NCBI GenBank assembly: GCA_003586115.2
Contig: QVOM02000119.1
Span: 44,814,742 to 44,878,741 of the forward strand
Source of the DNA: Salvator merianae
Taxonomy: Eukaryota > Chordata > Lepidosauria > Squamata > Teiidae
Length of the DNA stretch: 64,000 nt
Direction of reading: 5' to 3'
Below are positions 1 to 11,647 of this stretch, one piece after another; position 1 is the stretch's first letter; each line of letters starts with the position of its first letter. Below the pieces are notes generated by a model. The model was given only the letters and a program-made list of their open reading frames with translations, had not been told where the DNA came from and searched no databases. Position numbers and translations under genes: made by a program.

Positions 1-39
1 TTAAAAGAGTTCAAACACATAAAATAAAATTAAGGACAA

Positions 40-500
40 TTAAAAATATAGTACCATTCACCAAAACGTATAAAGTGAAGGCATCTGATGCAACTCAAGA
101 GAAGGCCCTTTCACTGCTCCTCACCTCTCCAACAAACAAAGATGATGGGACCACCAAAAAGTCCTCTCCAGTGGATCTTAAGAAAAGGTCAGGTCTACAT
201 GGAAGAAAACGCTCCTTTAGTTACTTGGAATCCAAGCCATTTAGAGTTTTATTGGTTAAAATTAATGTCCAGAATTGCACTCAGCAGTAAACTAAAAACC
301 AAATTATTCATACTATTCAAATTATAGTATGGTAAGCATCCAACCAGAATTTTTGCTGTTGCATTCTGCACCAGAACACATTACAACAGCCCAATCTGGA
401 ACTTACAAGAGCATGGATTACTATGGTCAAATTGCCTCTGTATATAAAGGGCTGTAGTTGACTAACCAGCTGGAGCCGTAAATAGTATGATATGCATCTG
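40..500 (-). mobile_element. L2-like LINE fragment
   Basis: Read on the minus strand, the order of motifs matches the C-terminal part of an L2-like ORF2: a CTGGTGCAGAATGC-like 'LVQNA' motif, then a region equivalent to 'HWLPI...FK...YKAL', then the antisense of 'RAFS'. The same arrangement is seen in the plus-strand copy at 33380. It is heavily mutated, with no open frame. Confidence 0.6.
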
Positions 501-564
501 GAAATCAGCTGCTTGTGAACACGAGTGCTAGAGAGCTATTGCACTCACAAACTGTTTCAAAGTA

Positions 565-590
565 TTATTTATTTATTTATTTATTTATTT
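565..590. repeat. ATTT microsatellite
   Basis: About six ATTT units, probably the tail of a decayed retroelement. Confidence 0.85.
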
Positions 591-980
591 TTGTATTTCG
601 TGCTCTCAGCATTTTTGGTTCATTTGGGTATAAGGTAGTACATATATCTGAATATCAAATATTCAGAACAATGGCAATCTATAAATCAGAACTCAAAGGT
701 ATATCAAGGAAGGGGAGAGGTTTTGACTGGAAGTCCCCCTTTGATATTCCTGAGCTGCATTTCAATATATTGTGGATGAGAATATAGTTTAGGAAGACAA
801 AAAAGAGGCTTCCAGTTTCCCTCTCCCCATTCTATGAAAGTGCCTTGATCACCACTGTTGATTCAGACTAACCAGCATGAATTGAGGCATCTGAAAAGAT
901 ATAATAGGAAAAGTAGTGAGATGCAGAATCTGAGTTTAGATTGGTCTCTTGATAAAACCTGTATGTGTTCAAGATTGGAT

Positions 981-1028
981 AACTTTTAAACAACTTGGAG
1001 AATAAACTTTTAAACAACTTGGAGAATA
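981..1028. repeat. 24-bp tandem duplication
   Basis: Two identical adjacent 24-bp units starting AACTTTTAAACAACTTGG (981-1004 and 1005-1028). Confidence 0.95.
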
Positions 1029-1761
1029 AAAGAATGCATTAAGTTGAACATGCAAAAGATTGAACAATAATACAATATTAGCCCACAACCAGAAGTATTC
1101 CTTAGGAAAAATAAATTCTCCTAAAAGTGTCCTGCTTTTATATGTGCATTTTTCTCCTCCTAATTCAAAATGAAAAGTCTGGAGTCAAATACATATGGGT
1201 GCTTGATTTTTTTTTTTAAGCCTATCACAAGTTCATGTGTTCATACATTTCCAAGCAGCTTTTTAAACACTCAAAAAGTAAGTTTGATTCTTTGGCTCAA
1301 GAGCTGCTAAAACAGGGCAAATAAATCCACAGCACGTTTAAAGGGAAATTGAAGAGAAGCAGCCTATTTTAAATGTAGCTTTGGATCACTAATAAGGTTT
1401 TCAGTCACTAGGAAACAAAAAAGGCCTAAACCCTTTTGTATGTTTAGTAGCAATTACTAAGTTGTTATGTAGTGTAGCAGACCACTGTGCTCTATGACCA
1501 AAGATAACCAGATTCCATTTTTCCTACGATCAGATAAGTTGAACACAGACTACAGAAATCTGAAAACAGATTTAACTTATGGTCTTTCCCCCACTTTTTA
1601 GTTTTTCTTTGTCTTTTCTCCTCTTTTTGACAGAGCAAAGAAGAGGACTTATAGAAAATAGATTAAAAATGAATTTTCAATTAAAACCAATACACATTCT
1701 GGTAACTAGGTTCAAAGCCAGATCCTTTCAAAGATACTGTATTTTAAATATTCCTCTCGAT

Positions 1762-1851
1762 CAGTGATTCTCAAACTGAATTCCTGAACAACTCTGAGCA
1801 TTCAATGCCAGCTCCAAATACATATGATGGGCTACAATTTAAGAGTCACTG
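1762..1851. mobile_element. short hAT/Charlie-like MITE remnant
   Basis: A 90-bp segment starting CAGTGATTCTCAAACTG and ending AAGAGTCACTG, compatible with decayed Charlie-type terminal inverted repeats. The flanking 8-mers agree at only 4 of 8, so the call is tentative. Confidence 0.45.
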
Positions 1852-3399
1852 CCTTTGACTAACTGTGCTTCCAAAAGGGGCTGGACCCACTGATAGATAA
1901 CTATGTGAGCCCTCAATTTAACATTGTACATATGGGAGAATCTTTCCTCTGTTACGTTCCGTATTCAATTCTTTATCAAGCACTCAGTTCTGAGATTGCG
2001 TGAAGCCTAAAGCTTTTCTAGCAGCATCAGACTTTGTGCTCTTAACAATCCTGATGGGGATAGAGGCCTCAGGAAGCTGCCATTCTTCAAAGAGGTGCCT
2101 TCCCAAAAATTTATCCTTAAAACAGAACTCTATTACTAAAAAAGGTTTCACTTAAATAAATTATTTTTCTATGGGGAAGTGACAAGAATCTGAGAAAGCT
2201 ATAAGCAATCTTTTCTGATCTAATAAAAGTGACCAAAGCTTCTATTTGAAAAATATGATAAAAACAGACAAGACCCAAAACAGCAATGTGATTGTCGTAA
2301 AGTACCACTCATTCAAGATGCTCAGCATGAGCCCCCACCAGTATACTCAATAACATGGCATGACAAAAGTTGTCATTTGTGATAGCTGGAAGACCACTTT
2401 AGCCAGTCCTGTCTTAAGGCATCTGAACACAATGGACAATCTGAAACTGTCATTCTACTCATAGTATTGGATTTTTCCTTGCAGAAACATGACTTTCCCG
2501 TTTCATCTTACCTGTAGCCCCTCCACACACACCCAATCTATTCTGAGGACTAAAGGACACAATGGAGAACCTTGGTAAAAAATCAGGACAATCCCATTCT
2601 GACCACTGGAGCAGTATTAGAACCTTCCCAAAATAATTTAAATGCACGCTTTAATTTTCTGTACTAATCTGTTGGAAAAGGATCTAATATAAATTAATAA
2701 GATTTAAAGATCCAAAAGCTGAAACTCAGGGCATAATGTATAAATTCACCAGATAATATGCGATAGGCTTAGAAGAAAACTGCCTTTGAAGGCCTGAAAA
2801 TTATAGTAACTTCCCATACCATATAAAACTACAGGCTAAAAGGTGTTCCTACTTTCTTAACTAGCAATTATTCATGCCCACAGGTAACAGACTGACAAAT
2901 ATGTATCAGTCCTAATAAAAGACGGTAAGAATCTCATGATTTCTATTTCTCATACGGTCAGTGAAGAGAATAAGCAGGCATGAATATGTGTTACTATGTG
3001 TGGGCAAGTTCGTATTTTTGCAGTTCGTTGCCCCTTTCCTTGCACCACACAGCTGCTCAACGTGGAAAAGCGCAGTTTCCCCCTTTCTGCAGAAAAGTGT
3101 ATTTCCCCCCCCCCTTTTAATTCTCGGTTGGAGCTCAAACTAGACCACATTTAGCAGTTTGTGCATGCCCCCATGACCTACTGTTGCTGCTTTACAAAAG
3201 TCACATGCCTTCTTAGTTGTCAATGCATGCAGCACTGACAATAGAGTCAAATTCCTGAATTTCATAGCTACTTGGAAAGCATCCAACAATGGAGCACTTA
3301 TGCCAAAGGGCAGAACAAGCAATGGCAGTGCACAGGAAGGTGAGGAAGGCATCTTTGCTAGGTACACAGAGAACTTTCCTTCCCATTTCAATGATGGGT

Positions 3400-3697
3400 G
3401 GCACTAACTATCTCAGCACTGTGATAAAAATCATTTTAAAAATCCGCTGAGCCTTTGAGTGGGAAAGCGTGAGATATCTTTCGTTTAACCATGTGTGGTA
3501 CCCGTTCACTAATGGTGATGAGATCATTTTACAAAGGAACTTTTCTTTTTCTTTAGATAAATAAAAGTAAAATTAGTTTTTAAAAAAAGAAATGAGCCAT
3601 TTTAAATATTCAATAGTAAACAAAGTATAGGTAAGGACAAAGATACGGCAAAAACTGTGATGGTGGCACACAAATGACTTAGGTTTGGGAAATACTG
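3400..3697 (+). mobile_element. hAT/Charlie-like fragment
   Basis: The right end reads AGGTTTGGGAAATACTG, a Charlie-type terminus. The body (GTGTGGTACCCGTTCACTAA and ATTTTACAAAGGAAC) resembles a known amniote hAT-Charlie type from memory. The matching left terminus is not found, so the copy is truncated or decayed. Confidence 0.4.
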
Positions 3698-4224
3698 CTT
3701 TAAACAGTACCAGAGGCAGAATGTAAACAGAATGACACAGAAGAAATTAATCTTAAACATCAATGTTGAGAGTTTCTAACTTAGCTGATAAGAAAAGCTG
3801 CATTTAAGCCAGCTAATAAAGTAATAAACCATACTAAACAGGGAGGCCCACAGGATCAGTTATGGCCCCATACTTTTAGAAGCAGCCAGGAATAACACAA
3901 AACAGTCAGGACCTATAAACACAAAGGGTTTCACAGTCACTTTGAGAGTTCAGCTTCACATGCTATGTAATCCACTTACATAAAATTCACAAGCAATGCA
4001 AAATGTCTCATTTTTGCAAGGAGACCATGAATGAACAAGGGAAAAATCATAACGCACACAAAATATAATAAGCCTATCTGCAAGCATTAATAATCAAATA
4101 ATTCAAAACTGTTAATCTCTTTTACTTAGATCCAGAGCTTCTAAATACTATTGTTCCGTTTACACTGCATGTTTATCTTTCAGGCACTGCTACTGCTTTA
4201 TTGTGTGCCTTTACATTGTTTCTT

Positions 4225-4290
4225 TATTGTTGTAACTTGCCCTGAAACCTTTGGGTATAGGGTAGGATAAAAATGCAAATAAATCAATAA
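4225..4290 (+). repeat. LINE 3' tail remnant
   Basis: TAACTTGCCCTGAAACCTTT followed by GGTATAGGGTAGGATAAAAA and AAATAAATCAATAA matches the layout of the L2-type tail at 34049-34103. Confidence 0.45.
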
Positions 4291-5847
4291 CATAGTCTAG
4301 TTCTGTTGAAATCACACAGAGACCTTTTACTCTACTATAAAATCTTCAGGTTTTGTATAAACTATATAAATACTTGTAAAGTGACCTTAAAGGATATCCT
4401 AAGTTAAAGTCCATAAAGTCTGCTATATTATCATCTGGAAATAACAATTCTGGCCAAGAATATATATCTCAAAGATCTATCTAAAAAAATAGAGTAAGAT
4501 TTTTCTACATAAGAAAGGAATAAGACAACAGCTAGAAACAGTAGAAGCTTCCTCAACATATAACCAAGACCCTCTGAAAAATTATCTCTCCGTATTGAGT
4601 ATCTGCAGCACATTTAAGAAAAGAGTCAGGTAAGAATGAAAAAATGACTGTCTTCTTCCAAAACTGGCAATGTAGTGGAAAATAGGCACATACACCAATG
4701 CTATGGAAAATCACAAGATTTTATTCAAGTATCAAGCACAGCATCAATTCAACATGCTGAAATATATTTCCGAGTATCATTAGATAAACTGATTTCAGCA
4801 TTCAAATTATCTAATCACAACTTCCAAACCACAGTTGGGGCTTTTATTCCATAACGAAACTTGATGAAAAATCTCAGACATCTTCCTTTTTCTAACTTTT
4901 TTTTTTTTTTTAAACTTTACATATGGAAATAGGCAGATTATTTTCAGTTCAAGACTTGGTCTCAAGTCACTAGCCTGGTTGTTTCTGATTCAATTTAGTA
5001 AGGAAGATATAAGAATTAGAAGACTGTCTACAGTTCAGCCTTATGCCATTCCTAAATCATTTTTGACCACCAGAACAAATGGTTCAGATTACTGGCACTG
5101 CCTGCTTTTTAACTCAAACTTTAGGAATGCAACAAACTAAAAAATTTAAAAAGTAAATACAGTTATGTACTGTAACTTGGGTATAGCACCTAAAGAAAGC
5201 CAAGGTAACACATTTTTTAGACAATGGAAGATGGTTAAGAAAAAGTCCTAAATAGCTCTGAAGGGTCACTGTATGAAGTGGTCTATCAGTATTTCATAAT
5301 CTAACCTACCTCATGGGGTAGTGTTGTGATGGAAACACTTGATAATCAAATCTGAGCAAAGTGCTTAACATTTGTACTGACCTGCATCTCAAAGCTCTGC
5401 TCCAAGATGTAGAAGCAAATCTTTAAAATGCATCTGCTTCTCCAGGGACTGTAGCCTCAGTCTTTCCCTACCCTCCTTAAATCCCATGAATTGAAAAGAT
5501 AAGGATTCATTCCCCTCTTCCCATTTAAGTAATGTCACTCACTTCATGGAATAATTATACATTTAAAATAAAAAAATAAATCTGTAGCATGGTCAAAACT
5601 AGTAACAACGAGAATGATAAAATAACTTTTCAGTTAAGAACAGCTGGACACAGGATACTCCACCTTCCTTATAAAGCTCATAATTACAAGGCTAAATGTG
5701 AAGCTATACATTTCTTTTCCAAGTTGTTTATGTTCACAGCAAGATAACTGTAACTTAATATCAAGCATTACCTATTCTTTCTTGTTAATTTGGTTTAGAG
5801 AAGCTGAAGACTTGACCCAAGTTCACTGGCCATTTCAGTACACTTAC

Positions 5848-6345
5848 CTGCTATAGGGATCCCTCCTAGACCTGTGCTGTGTTGTGGTGGGAGGTTCAAG
5901 TCCAAGAAATTGCTATTTGAAGGGGGATTTGCTGTGTGGTTCAAGTGCATGATGTTATTGCGTGGGAAGGTCATCCAAGGATAGCGAGCTGCTTGGCCTG
6001 GAAAACTGAAGGAGTTGTAAACTGCTCGATGTTGTTGAAACTGTGGAAACCTCTGTGGCAAGACTGAAAATGTGCTATTGAGAGAGTTGGCATTTGTGGG
6101 CGCAGCAGGATGCAGAAATCCAGAGCCTGACCCTTTGGCGCTTGTAGTGTGTGAGGAAGGGTTCTGGAGAGACGTGGGTGAGAGGGAGGGTTGGTCTTGG
6201 ACCGACAGTTCCTTCTCAATCAGGTCTGCTAAGGCTTTGCGGGTGATATCAAAGGGATCAAACCCCAAGTCATCTTCTTGCTGTTTGGAAGAACCGAATC
6301 CAAACGCCGCTTGCCAGTCTGTAGAGGAGGATACTGGGATGGTTT
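5848..6345 (-). CDS. CNOT4: CNOT4 coding exon 10: large C-terminal exon
   Basis: This 498-nt exon has phase 1 at both ends (166 codons). It begins ETIPVSSSTDWQAAFGFGSS. It contains the acidic-to-helical stretch DDLGFDPFDITRKALADLIE and a long Ser/Pro/Gln/Asn-rich part (FPQFQQHRAVYNSFSFPG and NFLDLNLPPQHSTGLGGIP). It ends IPIA plus one base. The acceptor ends AATTCAACAG and the donor is GTAAGT. Reading through the donor gives a stop after about ten more codons. The next exon would continue one of the known C termini but is not in the window. The short DPFD-x-TRKALADLIEKE helix is the only ordered-looking segment here and may be a protein-binding motif. Confidence 0.95.
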
Positions 6346-8579
6346 CTGTTGAATTAAAAAAAGTGATATTCAACGCACAAGAGAAAAAGATGTGTCTTTT
6401 TAAAACCAATGTAATCTCAGTCAACAGTTTTTTAGTTTTTCAGATAATGAATGTCTTTACCAATATAGTGTTTTCTACAGATTCTGAACTATGGCTTTCA
6501 TGAACCACAGCCAACAATTAAGCTGGCAAAGAATGATGGACATTCTTCAGTACAAAATCTCTGGAGGATGCCAAACCAGCACAGGTTGCTGTAAGGTGAC
6601 TGATGTTTAGATCCAAGCTCAGTTTTTTCCTTTATAACTCCAAAATGAAAGCTGTTCACAAATTATATGTAGCGTAAGCTCCAACAAATTTAGCAGTCAC
6701 TTTTGAAGACGCACGTTCAGGACTGCTTTGTTACAAATTTACATACATCATAACGGAGACATGGGACTGGCCATATCTACCTGCTATTTATATGCTGAGG
6801 TGGTACTAAAATTGTTGTTATACATGAATCATTAAAAACAATAAATTGTACATAAGTGTGGGTTGTATAGTTGGCTTCCGTTTCATTAACTTTTATATTT
6901 TTGCTGACACAAAATAGTTTCATGTGATTCAGTGTAAGCATTGTGACATCACTATTCTTAAGATTCTAATAGTACACTATTAAGTAGGTAAAGGTAAAGA
7001 CATCTGAAATCAAACTCAACTTGATTGAGTCAAGGTTGGTCAGGTGCTTACATTTGCTGAGGCAACATTATTAGGTAAGTCAGCAATTTTATATTCAGGG
7101 CAGCAAATAAAGGAATATTGTAACATTTTGTACTACTTTGGTTGGATCCTGGAACTGTAAGTGAAGAAGCTCACAAAATGGGGCTTTGAAATATGAAAAA
7201 CAAACATGAAGCACATAATATAGCTTAAGGAATAGGAATATTGACTCTATGCCAAACGTCTGCAGTTTAGCCAACTGCAAAAGTGAAACCAGTGCTAACA
7301 GTGCTATTTCCAGGCGGGCATTCAGAGCTTTGCTGAGCCAGCACATATCAATCTGGCAGCCAAACCAGTTCAGTGCGTGTGAAACATACCCAAACAAGAA
7401 ACAGTGCTGTGCTGGTTTCACTTCAGCAGGGCTCAGTGCTGAAGGCTGTACATCCCAAAATATTGTTCACTGAAAAGCATATTCATCTTGCTTCGCAACA
7501 TAAGCAGCAACATGACTTCTTAATTTTAAAAAGTTAATAAGCTGTTGTTTTTGCTGCACACTTTATCTGCTGAAGGCATAACAATGCTAAAAGTATCTTG
7601 CACAAACATGCAACATTTTATACCAGCAGAGTTCTACTACACTTGGAACCCTACGCCATGTTTGACTGTAAACCATGAGTTTGAGAAATTGCTACCTCCA
7701 GTTTCAAGCACAATGTTCCATTTAATCTTGATGAATGTTAGAAATAACAATCTCTCATGTTTAAGCTCAGAATTTCTATAAGAAGCAGGCACAATGTTCA
7801 TGTTTTCTCTGTTCTAAGCACAGAACCTTCATTTCTTTAACAAATCAGCAGCACTTACAAAGAAGACATGACAGTTTCTCAAGGTAGTTTTTGCAAAACA
7901 ACACCAAGTAAGATCAGACTGAGAGAATATATCCACCCATTTGTTAAACCAGGTAGCAGTATGCAGCAGCCTCCTCAGTTTACATTTGCTAGTTCTTAGG
8001 TGTCAACCCTAAGCCATCTTACAGCAATCTGGGGCAGATGGGTGTGTTTCAGATGCATGGAACTCCAAATTAAATTTCATGTATCTGTCATTTCACCTGC
8101 GTCTGCTTCATAGCTCCTAATGAAATACTTAAATTCTGTGTCCAGCAGTCTGAATATCAGGGACCACTGGTTGGAGCGGCCATAGTAGCTAATGGCCACA
8201 TCCCAAGGCCAAAGAAAAGACTCACCATCACGATCCAGTTTTAACACTAGCACAATTACTTTAAAGGTAAGTATTCCCCATTTCCCCCCTTTAGTGCCAA
8301 CTGCCCTCTCCCCCTTCCCAGCCCAAAAGGAACTGCAGTGGACAGCACTTAAATTGCATCCCACCTCCTGCTGAGTTTAGTATTGCATTGTAAAGCATAT
8401 TCTTCCCGAAGAGCCATGAGATGATGTCCAAGGATAAATTATGAATTCTAAATTACAAATACAAAAATGATGTAACAGTAAAATAATAGATGTTCAAACA
8501 GACTAAAAATAAGAACTGAGTACAATATTTCATGCTATAATAAGGCAAGCTTGTGTAAAGGTCACTGGGACTTATATAC
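6346..8579 (-). other. CNOT4 intron 10, 2.2 kb
   Basis: GT-AG intron with no repeat I can name. About 7250-7480 and 7900-8370 are less AT-rich than the rest, but no reading frame or family was recognised in either. Confidence 0.7.
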
Positions 8580-8829
8580 CTGATGTGAAGAGGCTCTGTG
8601 GTTCTGGTGCCATGGGCCAGTCATTAGAAGTCTGAGGAGAGCTGGGAAAGGGAGGGAGTCCACTTGGAATTGGGTTGGGGTGCCGGAAATTGTCTGAGAA
8701 GAGAGACTGTGACTCTGTTATAGCCCCTTCAAAAGGAGATCGTGCACTGTGATTGGATGAACTGATGGGGATGACTGAATTGGATTTTGATAAGCCAGGA
8801 GGTGGAGAAGGTGTGTCACTATTTGATAT
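8580..8829 (-). CDS. CNOT4: CNOT4 coding exon 9: Pro/Ser-rich region
   Basis: This 250-nt exon is entered in phase 0 and left in phase 1. It encodes ISNSDTPSPPPGLSKSNSVI, then PISSSNHSARSPFEGAITES, QSLFSDNFRHPNPIPSGLPP and FPSSPQTSNDWPMAPEPQSL, ending FTS. The composition is typical of the disordered C-terminal half of CNOT4, with several SP and TP sites that could be phosphorylated. The acceptor ends TCTTCCAG. The donor is GTATAT, which is weak, but the join to the next exon (FTS-ETIPVSSS) matches the family. Confidence 0.94.
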
Positions 8830-10124
8830 CTGGAAGAGAAAAAGACAACATTAGTCAAGTTCCTTCGCTTTATATATTTCAGTAGCACAGGCTTAATCAT
8901 CTTATGAGTATCATAGCTGGTTTCCTTTCAACTATTTAGTCACCATAAGAAAGTATATCTTTACTGAGGTTAGCATAAGGCCAAGCAAAAGGCAAGCCAG
9001 TATATTTACTACCTTGTTTGTCCTCTTTGTTTCACAGAGCCCTTTGATATAATTAATCACAATGTCCTATAGTAGCAGTTCCACAGGTTCAGAATGGGAA
9101 TCAGCAAACTGGTTATTTAATTCCTGCTTGAAGGAGAGTTTCCATGAAATACTACTAGAAGGCTTCTCTGTGACAGCACATTCTTTAGACTAAGGTCTCA
9201 CAAGGTCTCATGTTGCTTTCTACATTGTTTTCTAACAATACAAAGCTGCTAAGAAATGCCATCAAGAGATGTGGATACATGCCTGCTGATGATACTCAGC
9301 ACTCCCTGTCAGATCTTGTGAATCAAGAGACCTGTGGATGTGTTCAATCAGCAAGATGGACAAAAATGGGCAGCAACTACTGAAAACAAATCTTGATGAG
9401 CTTGGATCGGAAAGTACTTACATCCAGGAGCTGGAAAGAGTGTTCTGGATGACTGCACCTGGACTCCAAACTGTCATGTTGGGCCTTGGTGACCAAGAGA
9501 TGCAACAATTGCAACTCTTCCTAAACAGAATCAACTCAACCGTGATAGGCAAAACCTTGATTGCCTACTCATTGGATTGCTGTAACATACTGTACGCGAG
9601 TCACCCTTGACTACTGATTTCCTGGCCGAATAAAAACTACTTAAAGAGTTATAATCAGAAGGAGGAGATGGGCTACTGGTTTCCCCAAGAGAGATGCTGC
9701 ATGGGCTCAAAACACAGCCTCTTCTGTAGTGGTACCTAGAATTTGAAAATCCTTACCAAAGAGATAAAATTATCCCCAATGCTGATGATTTTTAAGAAAA
9801 AAATGAAGATTTGATTATTTATGTGAGTCTTTATTGACTTTCAGGTATCGGGTGGGAAAAAAAAAATATTAGTGAGGCTGTTGTGCTGTGAGTCACATAA
9901 CTGTTACAGTTCTGAATTTCTGTCATGTTCTGGTATGCTTGAATATAAGTGTTACAATAGTGAACTGCCCAGTATTTGTTATGAGGAAGGACATGCTATA
10001 GAAAGATTTATAAACACCATATAAATACAGTACACCAGCAGTTAGACCATTTGCACTGCACTGTAGTCTTAACACACATATACACAGTTGGTGGAGTTAA
10101 GATGCATCAGATTTCATATCTTAC
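8830..10124 (-). other. CNOT4 intron 9, 1.3 kb
   Basis: GT-AG intron. Most of it (about 9035-9860) is a decayed L2-like LINE on the plus strand; the remainder is AT-rich. Confidence 0.75.
9035..9860 (+). mobile_element. L2-like LINE fragment (RT and C-terminal part)
   Basis: Degenerate plus-strand reverse transcriptase pieces occur in the expected order: an 'FDIINHNVL'-like motif near 9040-9070, a 'DDTQ' motif near 9285-9300, 'LDCCNILYA' at about 9565-9600, and a 'WNSLP..FKKKMKI'-like end near 9735-9815. Frames are broken. It is antisense to CNOT4, in intron 9. Confidence 0.65.
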
Positions 10125-10182
10125 CTGTTGTGAGTTATCACAATTTCCTATACTGAGGGAATCTGATGGTTTGTCGATAGGG
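10125..10182 (-). CDS. CNOT4: CNOT4 coding exon 8: short Ser/Asp-rich exon
   Basis: This 58-nt exon is entered in phase 2 and left in phase 0. It encodes PIDKPSDSLSIGNCDNSQQ. The acceptor ends TTTTTCTCCAG and the donor is GTAAGA. It joins equally well to exon 6 (either donor) and to the cassette exon. A cysteine stands where I recall glycine in the human protein (GNGDN); this is a substitution in a disordered region and probably neutral. Confidence 0.92.
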
Positions 10183-11445
10183 CTGGAGAAAAAGAAAAAC
10201 AATTAGACAAATGCAAAAGAAGCAAAAATCATCTTAATGGCCTAAACAGCAGAAATTAAATAATAAAATTAGTTTCAGATCAAGGACTGTCCATCAATAA
10301 TGGTGACTACATTATTTTGTTCTATCGTACATACTGTGCCTAGTAATGACCAGGCAATATAATCAGATTTTAAGCAAGCTTTTCTTAACTATATTCCTAC
10401 TATGAATTTGCAACATTAATTTGGTATATAAACATTATAGAGTACTTCTGAGAAGAGCTTTATTCTCAACATGAGACTAACAGAGCCCCAAAGACTCCCA
10501 GATTTAGATTAAATACACCAAGCTAGAGGGCGAAGAGAATGCTGGAGTTCAAAGTGCAAACTATCATGCCAGCCAAGTCTCTGCCAAATAAGCACACCAA
10601 AAATGCTTGCTCCTCCTTTGTGTCTTTTTCTAGAAAAGGGAATACTGGAGCAAACATTGCAACTTAAATAAAGCAAGGGACAAAATTAAAGAGCTAGTCT
10701 TTCATGCACCCACTCACCTGCCAAATAGAATTGGAAGAACAGAAAGAACCAGGCAAGCACAAGGTCAAAACTGGGATGATATCATGAATCACAAAATGTA
10801 AGGGATGAAGAAATGGTCACAGCAAAGCAAGGAAAGATATTAGATTAGGGGCTGCCAAAAGCTAATGGGTCAAGTGGAACACATCAGACGTGCATGCTGG
10901 AAGGTATTATTCTGGATAGTTCAGGCTACAAATGTATGTTTGCAAAGAGCGCTACCTGGAATTTTAAGTTAAGTGATGATCTGTGTAACTAAGTAACCTA
11001 AGATGCCAAAATTCAAATTGGCCCAAATGGTAGTTCAACTGAAGAATGGTTTACTTTCACCAGTTTGCTGACAAGTAATGAGTCTACTCAACATCCACAG
11101 ATGACAGAAAGACTCAAAGAATATCATACTACTTCTTTTGAAATACAAATGAAATACTCATCTTAAGACCACTGAAGCTGCATGTCAACTAGAAGTTGCA
11201 GAAATGTACTCTGCAATTTAGTTTATATTGAACATTCTCAGAAGGTTAAATGAATCATTGTAATTAAGCCAATAAAAAGGAATTTGGTTTCAAGATCTAG
11301 CTGGCACTTATCACCTATCAACAAAGAAAGACAGAATGCTAGCAGTTTTAAACGAGTAATGGTGGATGGATGGCAACTTTTAAAAAAGCACAACAAAACA
11401 TCATTTGTTAGCTGTTATCTTAACCTGTATTATAATCGTCAATAC

Positions 11446-11647
11446 CAGCGGCGGTGCGTCCCTTTAAATGTGGGTGTTCGCTTGCTCGCTATCGCTCGTT
11501 CGCGGGGCCGCCGGGCCACCGTAGTAACACAGCGGTCGCCTAGCAGGTCGCAGCAACTTGCTGCGTCACTACGGTGGCCCGGCGGCCCCGCGAACGGGCG
11601 ATAGCGAGCGAGCGAACACCCACATTTAAAGGGACGCACCTCCGCTG
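11446..11647. mobile_element. hAT-type palindromic MITE, 88-bp inverted arms
   Basis: A 202-bp element made of two 88-bp arms (11446-11533 and 11560-11647) that are reverse complements with about five mismatches, around a 26-nt loop. Ends are CAGCGGCGGTGC and GCACCTCCGCTG. The target duplication GTCAATAC is perfect (11438-11445, 11648-11655), 8 bp as expected for hAT. It is CpG-rich and has no coding capacity. In the CNOT4 pre-mRNA it would form a very stable hairpin. Confidence 0.9.

Larger units (their letters stand above)
1..5847 (-). other. CNOT4 intron 11, partial
   Basis: This begins with the GTAAGT donor at 5847 and runs off the left edge. It holds a minus-strand L2 fragment (40-500), a 24-bp tandem duplication (981-1028), two hAT/Charlie-like fragments (1762-1851, about 3400-3697) and a LINE tail (4225-4290). 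No CNOT4 terminal exon was found in it. Confidence 0.75.

Noticed and set aside
5971..6219. 82-codon minus-strand frame in a second phase
   Set aside because: Shadow of the same CNOT4 exon in another frame.
6072..6503. 143-codon plus-strand open frame
   Set aside because: It is the complement of CNOT4 coding exon 10 and has no independent support.
8077..8374. Overlapping frames in a less AT-rich patch of intron 10
   Set aside because: No homology recognised, no splice sites that would add an in-frame exon to CNOT4.
11284..11639. Open frames across the GC-rich palindrome, and the palindrome as a possible terminator or microRNA gene
   Set aside because: The palindrome is bounded by a perfect 8-bp duplication and hAT-like ends, so a transposon explains it. 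A small-RNA role remains only a hypothesis.
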